A DNA stretch of 21,577 nt from the NCBI GenBank assembly GCA_015655535.1, contig JAATEW010000315.1, positions 1 through 21,577 on the forward strand. The letters are read 5' to 3'. Each line of letters begins with the position of its first letter. The first letter of the stretch is position 1. The DNA comes from Hyphomicrobiales bacterium (GTDB lineage Bacteria > Pseudomonadota > Alphaproteobacteria > Rhizobiales > Beijerinckiaceae). The translations under genes were made by a program, and so were the position numbers. Shown here one piece after another: positions 6,872 through 13,170 of the stretch. The notes below the pieces were generated by a model, which had not been told where the DNA came from, ran no database searches, and saw nothing but the letters and a program-made list of their open reading frames with translations.

Positions 6872-8383
6872 ATGAAAAACCTCTGGGTACGTAAATCCAT
6901 TGCTCTTTTGCAGGCCGAAGCCAATGCGCCCGAAGGCGAATTTAGCGCGACCGAGGGGATAAACCTGCGCCGGTCGCTGTCGCTGACGAGCCTGATCTCG
7001 CTCGGGATCGGCGGTATTATCGGTGCCGGTATTTTCGTGCTGACGGGTCATGCCGCAGCCTCTTATGCGGGTCCTGCCATCAGCCTGTCTTTCGTTCTTT
7101 CGGGCGTGGTCTGTGCGCTGGCGGGCTTATGCTACGCGGAAATGGCCTCGACCGTGCCGATCGCGGGCAGCGCCTATACCTATGCCTATGCGACAATGGG
7201 CGAATTCATCGCCTGGATCATCGGCTGGGATCTCATCCTCGAATATGCTTTCGGCGCGACAACTGTCGCGATCGGCTGGTCCGACTATGTGACCAGTTTC
7301 TTGAACGGCATCGGGATTCATATTCCAAAGGAATATACGGCGACGGCCTTCGTTTTCGATCCGGCCACCAGCGCCTGGTCCTATAGCGGTGCGATCGTCG
7401 ATCTTCCGGCGATGTGCATCGTTGCGCTGATTTCGACGCTGCTCGTCATCGGCATTCGCGAATCCGCCAAGGTGAATAACCTTTTTGTGCTCATCAAGCT
7501 TGCCATCGTCGTCTTGTTCATCGTCGCGGGCATATGGTTCGTCAAAACCTCGAATTGGGTGACGGCGGCCAATCCGGAAGGCTCGTTCTTTCCGCCGAAC
7601 CTGGGGCCGGGACAATTCGGCTTCAGCGGCCTGGTGCGCGGCGCCGGTGTGGTGTTCTTTTCCTATATCGGCTTCGATGCCGTCTCGACGGCGGCGCAGG
7701 AGGCGCATAATCCGCAGCGCGATATTCCGCTCGGCATGATGGGATCGCTCGCGATCTGCACCGTGCTTTATGTGCTCGTGAGCTTCGTCATCACCGGCAT
7801 CGTGCCTTACGATCATTTGAATGTGCCGGATCCGATCGCCTTCGGCGTCGATGCCGTCGGACTCACGTGGCTCGCGCCGTTGATCAAGCTAGGCGCGATT
7901 TTGGGCCTGAGCTCGGTCATTCTCGTGCTGCTGCTCGGCCAGTCGCGGATCTTTTTCACCATGTCGAAAGACGGGTTGCTGCCGGAGGTGGCAAGCCGCG
8001 TCCATCCGACCTTCCGGACGCCCTATGTGACGACGATCCTGATGGGCGTGATCGTCGCCGCGCTGGCCGGCATCCTGCCGATCGGGCTTGTCGGCGAGCT
8101 CGTCTCGATCGGCACTTTATTCGCTTTCGCGATCGTCTGTTTCGGTGTTTTGACGCTGCGCATCATGCAGCCGAATCTCCACCGCCCCTTCAAGACCCCC
8201 ATGGTTTTTCTGGTGGCGCCGCTCGGCGCCGCTTCGGCGATTTTTCTGATGGCGGGCCTGCCGGCCGATACCTGGATCAGACTCGGGATCTGGCTTGCGA
8301 TCGGGCTGGTGATCTATTTTTTCTATGGCAGCAAGCATAGCCGTGTGGCGCAGGAGGAGCCGGCCGCCGCTCCGGCGGAATAA
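6872..8383 (+). CDS. APC-family amino-acid permease (CAT/YfnA-like)
   Basis: 503-residue inner-membrane transporter with about 12 hydrophobic segments. The first helix carries the family signature L-G-I-G-G-I-I-G-A-G-I-F-V-L-T-G, which lines the amino-acid site in APC transporters. The loop with Y-A-E-M-A-S-T-V-P-I-A-G-S-A-Y-T-Y is also diagnostic, and later stretches (F-F-S-Y-I-G-F-D-A-V-S-T-A-A-Q-E and N-P-Q-R-D-I-P) match the cationic amino-acid transporter subfamily. Substrate cannot be read from the sequence; homologues carry basic or branched amino acids. The N-terminal cytoplasmic tail (about 35 residues) and the short Pro/Ala/Glu-rich tail are ordinary. Start ATG at 6872. It is transcribed alone, with a hairpin directly after its stop. 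Confidence 0.88.
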   Translation: MKNLWVRKSIALLQAEANAPEGEFSATEGINLRRSLSLTSLISLGIGGIIGAGIFVLTGHAAASYAGPAISLSFVLSGVVCALAGLCYAEMASTVPIAGSAYTYAYATMGEFIAWIIGWDLILEYAFGATTVAIGWSDYVTSFLNGIGIHIPKEYTATAFVFDPATSAWSYSGAIVDLPAMCIVALISTLLVIGIRESAKVNNLFVLIKLAIVVLFIVAGIWFVKTSNWVTAANPEGSFFPPNLGPGQFGFSGLVRGAGVVFFSYIGFDAVSTAAQEAHNPQRDIPLGMMGSLAICTVLYVLVSFVITGIVPYDHLNVPDPIAFGVDAVGLTWLAPLIKLGAILGLSSVILVLLLGQSRIFFTMSKDGLLPEVASRVHPTFRTPYVTTILMGVIVAALAGILPIGLVGELVSIGTLFAFAIVCFGVLTLRIMQPNLHRPFKTPMVFLVAPLGAASAIFLMAGLPADTWIRLGIWLAIGLVIYFFYGSKHSRVAQEEPAAAPAE

Positions 8384-8407
8384 CCGGCAGAGTTTTTGCT
8401 CTGTCGG
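8384..8407 (+). terminator. Hairpin directly after the permease stop
   Basis: CCGGCAGAG and CTCTGTCGG pair over nine bases (one G-T) with a six-base T-rich loop, starting immediately after the TAA. There is no T-tract after the stem, so this is a 3'-end-stabilising or rho-assisted structure rather than a textbook intrinsic terminator. Confidence 0.4.
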
Positions 8408-8445
8408 AGGCAGGCAATGTTATAGCCGAGGCAATTGGGGAAGTT

Positions 8446-8492
8446 CCCTCATGCTGAGGAGGCTGCGTAGCAGCCGTCTCGAAGCACGAGGG
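8446..8492 (+). repeat. Dispersed palindromic repeat, family B (copy 1)
   Basis: A 47-bp element with outer arms CCCTCATGCT and AGCACGAGGG (nine of ten paired) and an inner perfect hairpin GGCTGC-GTA-GCAGCC. It sits between the permease and the racemase-like gene. An inverted copy lies at 13117-13165. The same pattern (CCTCATGCTGAGGAGG...GTCTCGAAGCACGAGG) is widespread in Hyphomicrobiales intergenic DNA. Confidence 0.75.
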
Positions 8493-8529
8493 AAAGGGAT
8501 TTAACCGGCGTAAAAACCAACGGACCCGA

Positions 8530-9651
8530 ATGGACGTCACGACGGAAGTCACTCCCAGCGAAGCCGGCACGATCCTCACCGTCGATCTCTCGGCGGTGGT
8601 GGCCAATTGGCAGACCTTGCGGCTCATCTGCGGCGAGGCCGAATGCGGCGCCGTCGTCAAGGCCGATGCTTACGGCCTGGGGCTGAAGCCGGTCGTCACG
8701 GCGCTTTATGAGGCAGGCTGCAAGACCTTCTTCGTCGCCCATGCCTTCGAGGGGCGCGCGGCCCGCGCCATCGCACCAGAGGCCGCGATCTATGTCTTGA
8801 ACGGCATGCGCCCGGACACCGCGCCGCTTTACGCCGATTTCAATCTGGCGCCGGTGCTTTGCTCGGTGCCGGAGATCGAAGATTGGGGGCAATATTGCGC
8901 CGTCACGGGGCGGCGCACGCCTGAGGGCAGATTGCTGCCGGCAGCCTTCCGCTTTGAGACCGGCCTCAACCAGCTCGGCCTCAAGCCCTATGATCTCGAA
9001 CATGGCATTCATCTGTCGCATCTCTTTGACATTCGGCTGATCCTGACGCAGCTCGCCCAGGCCAAGCATGAGGCAGTGATCGCAAAGCAGATCGAAAAGT
9101 TCGAAATCATGCGGGCGAAATTGCCGAACGTGCCTGCCTCCGTCGCGCATTCAGGCGCGATCTTCTTGGAAGCCAACCCGCTCTATGATGTGGTCCGGCC
9201 GGGCTATGCGCTCTATGGCGGCAATCCCGTGCCGGGACGCCCGAATCCGATGAAACCCGTCGTGCGGCTCGAAGCGCAAGTGATCCAGGTGCGCATCCTC
9301 GAGCCGGGAGAACGCGTCGGCGAAGATCAAGGCTGGGTTGCGCGCGGGCCGCGCCGTATCTCGACGATCAGCGCCGGTTTTGCCGACGGCGTTCCGCAAA
9401 GCCTCACTAGATCGGGCTCGGGCGGCGCGGTCATTTCGCAAGGCAAGCGCTGCCCCTATATAGGCGGAGTCGGCATGGATCTCGTGGCGGTGGATACGAG
9501 CGATTCAGGCTATGTCGAACGCGGCGACATCGTCGAATTGATCGGGCCATCGATCACGATCGATGATTTCGCGGCGGCGGCGGGCCTCAGCGGCTATGAG
9601 GTTTTGACCGGCCTCGGCCAGAGATGCCACCGCAGGTATCAGAAGCTGTGA
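8530..9651 (+). CDS. alr: Alanine racemase-family protein with a diverged active site
   Basis: 373 residues with the two-domain layout of alanine racemase: a PLP barrel (about 15-240) and a C-terminal beta domain (about 245-370). The PLP lysine K44 (A-V-V-K-A-D-A-Y-G-L-G), R223 (V-R-P-G-Y-A-L-Y-G-G) and M316-D317 are kept. Other catalytic positions are changed compared with Geobacillus Alr. The tyrosine base Y265 is F284 (A-G-F-A-D-G for G-Y-A-D-G), substrate-binding R136 is Q148 (T-G-L-N-Q-L-G), carbamylated K129 is R141, H166 is Q174, and N203 is H207. These are in-frame substitutions in an intact frame. Ordinary D-alanine formation is therefore doubtful; a PLP-binding role or another PLP reaction is possible. 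Start ATG at 8530. The gene is followed after 29 bp by another apparent pseudoenzyme, suggesting co-transcription. Confidence 0.8.
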   Translation: MDVTTEVTPSEAGTILTVDLSAVVANWQTLRLICGEAECGAVVKADAYGLGLKPVVTALYEAGCKTFFVAHAFEGRAARAIAPEAAIYVLNGMRPDTAPLYADFNLAPVLCSVPEIEDWGQYCAVTGRRTPEGRLLPAAFRFETGLNQLGLKPYDLEHGIHLSHLFDIRLILTQLAQAKHEAVIAKQIEKFEIMRAKLPNVPASVAHSGAIFLEANPLYDVVRPGYALYGGNPVPGRPNPMKPVVRLEAQVIQVRILEPGERVGEDQGWVARGPRRISTISAGFADGVPQSLTRSGSGGAVISQGKRCPYIGGVGMDLVAVDTSDSGYVERGDIVELIGPSITIDDFAAAAGLSGYEVLTGLGQRCHRRYQKL

Positions 9652-9680
9652 CGGCGGTCGCGTTTCGAGAGGAGACGAGC

Positions 9681-10424
9681 ATGGAAATCAAAGAAGGCCC
9701 CTGCCTCGCGGCCATGTCCTGCGGCAAGCCCGTCTATCTTGTCGTTCTGCTCGACGAGCCGGGCGCGGCCGATGCAAAACTGATCGATGTCGCGATCAAT
9801 TGGCAGCCGACGATGCTCAAGGCCGATTTTCTTTTGGCCGAAGCGCCTTTGCCCGGCAAGGATGAGAAGAGCCGCAAATGGTTCGAGACAGAGGGCAAAA
9901 GTCGGGACGAGATTCTTGCTGGCATTCGCGAGGCCGCCGCGCATCTCAATGCGTTTCTGGATGAGATGCTCGCCAAGCGCCGTCTCGATGACAGCCATCT
10001 GGCTTTGGTTGGCTTTGGGCAAGGCGCCGACATGGCACTCCACGTCGGTCTGCGCCGTCCCAAAACCATGGGCTCAATCGTTGCCTTTTCAGGCACCTAT
10101 AGCGCGGGCGATGTGACGGGCGAAGAGATCGTTTCGAAGCCGCAAATCCTGCTCGTCCACGGCGATGCCGATCCGGTCGCGCCGCTCGATGCGATGACGA
10201 AAACCAAAGAGGCTTTGAAGGCGCTCGACGTGCCGGTCAAGAGCATGAGCCGCAAAGGCACCGGCCATCTGATCGATGACGACGGCGTCATGGGCTGCGA
10301 GGCCTTTCTGGCGAAGACGCTGATCAAGCCGAAGGTCAAAAAAGAAGATCATGATCATGACCATGATGATCACGCCCATGACGATCATGCGCATGATGAT
10401 CACGACCACGATCACGCGCATTAG
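9681..10424 (+). CDS. Alpha/beta-hydrolase homologue lacking its nucleophile, with a His/Asp-rich tail
   Basis: 247 residues, resembling the phospholipase/carboxylesterase (dienelactone hydrolase) family. The nucleophile elbow, normally G-F-S-Q-G, reads G-F-G113-Q-G: the serine codon is GGG. The acid (D164 in H-G-D-A-D-P-V-A-P) and the histidine (H196 in G-T-G-H-L-I-D) are kept. Hydrolysis by the standard mechanism is thus unlikely. Residues 223-247 form a tail of 11 His, 11 Asp and 3 Ala in repeats of D-D-H-A-H, a probable Zn, Ni or Cu binding or storage segment. The ATG at 9681 has AGAGGAG six bases upstream; an earlier ATG at 9624 overlaps the previous gene and is less likely. No signal peptide, so cytoplasmic. 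The TAG stop lies at the start of a family A repeat. Possible roles are metal buffering or a binding partner of the racemase-like protein. Confidence 0.8.
   Translation: MEIKEGPCLAAMSCGKPVYLVVLLDEPGAADAKLIDVAINWQPTMLKADFLLAEAPLPGKDEKSRKWFETEGKSRDEILAGIREAAAHLNAFLDEMLAKRRLDDSHLALVGFGQGADMALHVGLRRPKTMGSIVAFSGTYSAGDVTGEEIVSKPQILLVHGDADPVAPLDAMTKTKEALKALDVPVKSMSRKGTGHLIDDDGVMGCEAFLAKTLIKPKVKKEDHDHDHDDHAHDDHAHDDHDHDHAH
10347..10421 (+). repeat. In-gene tandem repeat coding a His/Asp tail
   Basis: Imperfect 15-base units encoding D-D-H-A-H, D-D-H-A-H and D-D-H-D-H, flanked by D-H dipeptides. Codons alternate GAT/GAC and CAT/CAC between units, so the protein pattern is kept while the DNA has drifted. 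Confidence 0.85.
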
Positions 10425-10472
10425 AGCATCGGACCCAAAAGTGGGAACCGGTTTTGGGATAATCCGATGCTC
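10422..10472 (+). repeat. Dispersed palindromic repeat, family A (copy 2)
   Basis: Perfect 10-base outer arms GAGCATCGGA and TCCGATGCTC, and an inner pair CCCAAAA and TTTTGGG. It begins at the TAG stop of the His-rich hydrolase homologue, exactly as copy 1 begins at the stop of its own gene on the other strand. Confidence 0.85.
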
Positions 10473-10504
10473 AAACAAAAATAGAGCGCTGCTAATGACT
10501 TTTT

Positions 10505-10530
10505 GAATGTCCGCCCTCTGGCGGGCATTC
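10505..10530. other. Strong hairpin between convergent genes
   Basis: GAATGTCCGCC, a CTCT loop and GGCGGGCATTC form an 11-bp stem with one T-G pair. It lies between the hydrolase homologue and the 3' end of the frameshifted gene. The T-run is on the 5' side in the + strand, so it does not fit a classical intrinsic terminator for either direction. Confidence 0.4.
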
Positions 10531-10548
10531 GCGAACCTATTTCCGTCT

Positions 10549-10811
10549 TCAACCCTTCACGGCGGCGTCATAGCCTGCCTTTGTGAGTTCGATCGTCTCG
10601 CCGTCCGTGACGACGAGCTTCTTCTGGCTGAGCAGCGAGACGATGGCGGAGAGGATTTTCCGTCCTTGATGCCGGTCGGCTCCTTGGCCTCATTAATGCT
10701 TTCACACCAGACGGAGCTGCCGATCCGTTCCTCGCCGAGCGGGGTGTCGTGGGCCTCATTGGTGAGGATCGCGCGCAGAAGTTTCATTTCATTTTCGGTC
10801 AGTTCACTCAT
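10549..10811 (-). pseudogene. Small hypothetical gene broken by a one-base frameshift
   Basis: The ATG at 10811 (AAAGG eight bases upstream) opens a frame starting M-S-E-L-T-E-N-E-M-K-L-L-R-A-I-L-T-N-E. After about 50 codons it turns into a low-complexity Ser/Arg-rich run. Shifting frame at the run of four T (four A on the coding strand, 10656-10659) restores a sensible C-terminus, K-I-L-S-A-I-V-S-L-L-S-Q-K-K-L-V-V-T-D-G, ending at TGA 10549-10551. With one extra A the gene would encode 87 residues, with the look of a small winged-helix protein (helix, helix, beta-wing). It is divergent from the DUF5131 gene, 82 bp apart. Either a real null mutation or a homopolymer sequencing error; I cannot tell which. 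Confidence 0.65.
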
Positions 10812-10893
10812 GCGTCGGGCCTTTTGGCTTGATTTGGCGTTTACGTGTCCGAGACCCATAGCGCGGGACACAGCGAAACAGGAGGCTTGCCCC

Positions 10894-11727
10894 ATGGATG
10901 TCAAGATCGAATGGACCGAAGCCACATGGAATCCGATCTACGGCTGCACACGCAAAAGCCTTGCCTGTAAACATTGCTACGCTGAGGCCACGACGGCGGA
11001 AAATGCCGCGCCCGGCCAATGGGGTCATGGCTATGCCGAAGCGGGCGGCGGCTGGACCGGCAAAGTCGAGGTCCAGGGCGATAAGCTGCCCTTGCCGCTG
11101 ACGTGGGCGGAGCCGAAGCGGATTTTCGTCAATTCGATCGCCGATGTCTTTCACGAGAGCCTGCCCAAGGAGCAGATCGACCGGGTCTTCGCCATCATGG
11201 CTCTGGCGCCGCGCCATATTTTCCAGATCCTGACCAAACGGCCAAAGCAGATGCAGGACTATATGGCTGACGCCGGCACGCCGGCGCGTATCGAAGCTGC
11301 CATGTCGGATTTCGCGATGATCGCGCCGCCGCGCAAGATCGATCGATGGCCGCTGCCGAATGTCTGGCTTGGCGTGACGGCCGAAAACCAGAAAGAGGCC
11401 GATCGCCGCATTCCACTTCTGCTCGAAACGCCGGCCGCGCTGCGCTTCGTCGCGGCGGAGCCTTTGCTTGACAAGCTCGATCTCAAGGTCGGGTCGTGGC
11501 TGCCGGGCGAAGGCGCCTCGGGCACAACCATCGATTGGGTTGTGGGCGGCGGCGAATTCGGGAAGGACGTCAAGGTTTGCCAGCCCGAATGGGCGCGCGA
11601 TCTGCGCGATCAATGCGCCAAGGCGGGCACGCCATTTTTCTGGAATCATTTTGGCACCCATGCGCCGGCGGGCGAGGCCGCGCGCCAGATCGACGGTGTG
11701 ATGCATGAGGCTTTGCCGAAGGTTTAG
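10894..11727 (+). CDS. DUF5131 (phage Gp37/Gp68) family protein
   Basis: 277-residue protein of the phage Gp37/Gp68 family. The N-terminus has the family opening I-E-W-T-E-A-T-W-N-P-I-Y-G-C, followed by a cysteine motif C18-x6-C25-x2-C28-Y-A-E that resembles an iron-sulfur or radical-SAM-type cluster. Later family motifs are I-F-V-N-S-I-A-D-V-F-H, I-L-T-K-R-P, W-L-G-V-T-A-E-N-Q and W-V-V-G-G-G-E. The biochemical function of the family is not established. The ATG at 10894 has a perfect AGGAGG eight bases upstream; longer in-frame extensions lack one. It is divergent from the frameshifted gene. Related genes occur in phages and in bacterial chromosomes, so this may be a domesticated or mobile gene; no phage structural gene or integrase is near. 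Confidence 0.82.
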   Translation: MDVKIEWTEATWNPIYGCTRKSLACKHCYAEATTAENAAPGQWGHGYAEAGGGWTGKVEVQGDKLPLPLTWAEPKRIFVNSIADVFHESLPKEQIDRVFAIMALAPRHIFQILTKRPKQMQDYMADAGTPARIEAAMSDFAMIAPPRKIDRWPLPNVWLGVTAENQKEADRRIPLLLETPAALRFVAAEPLLDKLDLKVGSWLPGEGASGTTIDWVVGGGEFGKDVKVCQPEWARDLRDQCAKAGTPFFWNHFGTHAPAGEAARQIDGVMHEALPKV

Positions 11728-11753
11728 CAAAGCCGCTAAAAATGCAGTCTTGT

Positions 11754-11853
11754 CGTCATTGCGAGGGGAGAAGCCCCGAAGCAATCCAGGAAATCCAGGA
11801 GCATGGGCTGTGAGACAATGGCCCTGGATTGCTTCGCTGCGCTCGCAATGACG
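11754..11853 (+). repeat. Dispersed palindromic repeat, family C (copy 1)
   Basis: 100-bp element with perfect outer arms CGTCATTGCGAG and CTCGCAATGACG and inner arms GAAGCAATCCAG and CTGGATTGCTTC. A homologous copy is at 21229-21324. Translated shadows give the well-known R-H-C-E-R-S-E-A-I-Q string, a false protein motif frequently seen in this bacterial order. Confidence 0.85.
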
Positions 11854-11912
11854 TGCTAAACTCTGGCGCATGGAATGTCGGCCAGTAGAAGAAAAGGCCG
11901 TTAGAGACCCAC

Positions 11913-12332
11913 ATGCTTCAAGCCACGCACCATCTCATGGTCGAGACGAAAGGCAAGGGCCTTACCGAGATCACGGCTGAGGTCAATCGCTGGCTCACGG
12001 CGCAAAAGATCGAGACAGGGCTTTTGACGCTTTATTGCCGCCATACCTCCGCGTCGCTGCTTGTGCAGGAAAATGCCGATCCCGATGTCCAGAAGGACCT
12101 TCTCACATTTTTCGAGCGCATCGCGCCGGAAGGCAAAGGCCTTTATGTGCATGATACCGAAGGGCCGGACGACATGCCGGCGCATATCCGTGCCGCGCTG
12201 ACGCAGGTTCAACTTTCAGTTCCCGTCGAAGCGCGCCGTATGGCGCTTGGCACCTGGCAGGGGATCTATGTCTTCGAACACCGCGCCGCGCCGCATAGAC
12301 GCGACATCGTACTTCATCTGATCGGCGAGTAA
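11913..12332 (+). CDS. yjbQ: YjbQ/UPF0047 family protein
   Basis: 139 residues spanning the whole UPF0047/YjbQ family, a compact trimeric fold. Signature stretches are visible: L-Y-C-R-H-T-S-A-S-L-L-V-Q-E-N-A-D-P-D-V near the middle, then H-D-T-E-G-P-D-D-M-P-A-H-I-R-A-A-L, and G-T-W-Q-G-I-Y-V-F-E-H-R near the C-terminus. E. coli YjbQ shows weak thiamine-phosphate synthase activity, so databases often call the family a secondary thiamine-phosphate synthase; its real role is unsettled. ATG at 11913 with no strong ribosome-binding site. Probably transcribed alone; the upstream gap is mostly a family C repeat. Confidence 0.85.
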   Translation: MLQATHHLMVETKGKGLTEITAEVNRWLTAQKIETGLLTLYCRHTSASLLVQENADPDVQKDLLTFFERIAPEGKGLYVHDTEGPDDMPAHIRAALTQVQLSVPVEARRMALGTWQGIYVFEHRAAPHRRDIVLHLIGE

Positions 12333-12341
12333 TTCGCGATC

Positions 12342-13010
12342 CTATCGAAATGCGGGAACGCCCTCGATCCGCCTGATCGGCCGGATCTCGACCGTCTCAA
12401 ACGGCTTCGGCGCCGCCTGTTGCTCTCCGAAGCTGGGAGCGGATGCCAATTTCGTCACACGCACCAATTCGAAATGCTGGATGAAGACTTTTTGGATCGC
12501 GGCCAGTTCGGTCCGATGCGGCACGCTTTTGGCGTCGGTGATCGGGACGAAATCCTTCGTGGCGTGGTCCTCGCTTGCGCTGCGATCCTGGGTTCCCTTG
12601 AAAACGAGCAAGCCTCTATCCGTCACGACCGTATCGCTTTTTCTCAGCGTGTCGTCGCGTAGAAAAATAGCGAGCGCACCGGGGTTCTGTTTCTGCATCG
12701 CCGCGAGTTCTTCTGCCAATGCCGATGCATGAGGTGGCGGGTCAGTGATTTGGATCGCGGGGTTGAAGGCGGGTCTATGCGCGACATGCTGCCGTGGTTT
12801 GACGCGGGCGTGCCTGGGCGCATATGGTCTGAAAGGAGGATAGGTCTCGGCTGGCGGCGCATAAGAGCTCTGCCCGAACCAGAAGCCGCCGCCAAATGGA
12901 AAATCGGGATATTCGGACGAGGCGGCGGGCTCGATTGAGGTAACACTCGCCAAACCGAGTACCGTCAGACCGACACAAATGGTTTGCTTGAAATTCATTG
13001 AAAATCGCAT
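12342..13010 (-). CDS. Secreted hypothetical protein downstream of a CtrA-type box
   Basis: 222 residues with an N-terminal signal peptide (charged start, hydrophobic core I-C-V-G-L-T-V-L-G-L-A, likely cleavage near residue 31 in E-P-A-A-S-S). A Tyr/Pro/Phe/Gly-rich stretch (about 33-85) follows. A compact region (about 95-180) begins A-L-A-E-E-L-A-A-M-Q and contains A-I-F-L-R-D-D-T-L-R-K-S-D-T-V-V and D-F-V-P-I-T-D-A-K. I recognise no named domain. The ATG at 13010 or at 12998 (residue 5) could be used. A perfect CtrA box lies 61-76 bp before the start, so cell-cycle-controlled export is plausible. The gene lies directly downstream of another envelope gene in the same direction, but 160 bp and a repeat separate them. 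Confidence 0.7.
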   Translation of the reverse strand: MRFSMNFKQTICVGLTVLGLASVTSIEPAASSEYPDFPFGGGFWFGQSSYAPPAETYPPFRPYAPRHARVKPRQHVAHRPAFNPAIQITDPPPHASALAEELAAMQKQNPGALAIFLRDDTLRKSDTVVTDRGLLVFKGTQDRSASEDHATKDFVPITDAKSVPHRTELAAIQKVFIQHFELVRVTKLASAPSFGEQQAAPKPFETVEIRPIRRIEGVPAFR

Positions 13011-13070
13011 GGATCGAATTGATCTATGCAGGGTTTGTGACGCAGGTCTCCCTTGGGTTCAACGACCTTC

Positions 13071-13086
13071 TTAACTTAATGTTAAC
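13071..13086 (-). promoter_or_regulatory. CtrA-type box upstream of the secreted hypothetical gene
   Basis: TTAAC-TTAATG-TTAAC, a perfect match to the full CtrA consensus TTAAC-N6-TTAAC (TTAA-N7-TTAA), 61-76 bp before the ATG at 13010. TTAA is uncommon in this GC-rich DNA. CtrA is the master cell-cycle regulator of alphaproteobacteria; binding has not been shown here. Confidence 0.6.
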
Positions 13087-13116
13087 GGTGTTTTTTCGGT
13101 GGAAGGGGCAATCCCG

Positions 13117-13165
13117 AACCTTCGTGCTTTGAGACGGCTCTAAAGGGCCTCCTCAGCAAGAGGTT
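13117..13165 (-). repeat. Dispersed palindromic repeat, family B (copy 2)
   Basis: Inverted relative to the copy at 8446-8492. Outer arms AACCTTCGTGCT and AGCAAGAGGTT, and shared blocks CTGAGGAGG, GCCGTCTC and AAGCACGA when read on the minus strand. It lies six bases beyond the 3' end of the DUF2778 gene. Confidence 0.7.
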
Positions 13166-13170
13166 TGGCC

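Noticed and set aside
10347..10421. Short repeated units, considered as a CRISPR-like or minisatellite array
   Set aside because: The units are in frame and encode the His/Asp tail of the hydrolase homologue; there are no spacers.
10505..10530. Strong hairpin as an intrinsic terminator
   Set aside because: The T-run is on the wrong side for both flanking genes, so only a hairpin of unknown role is claimed.
10804..11871. Open frame of about 350 codons on the - strand opposite the DUF5131 gene
   Set aside because: Its first part is a translated family C repeat (R-H-C-E-R-S-E-A-I-Q) and the rest is antisense to DUF5131.
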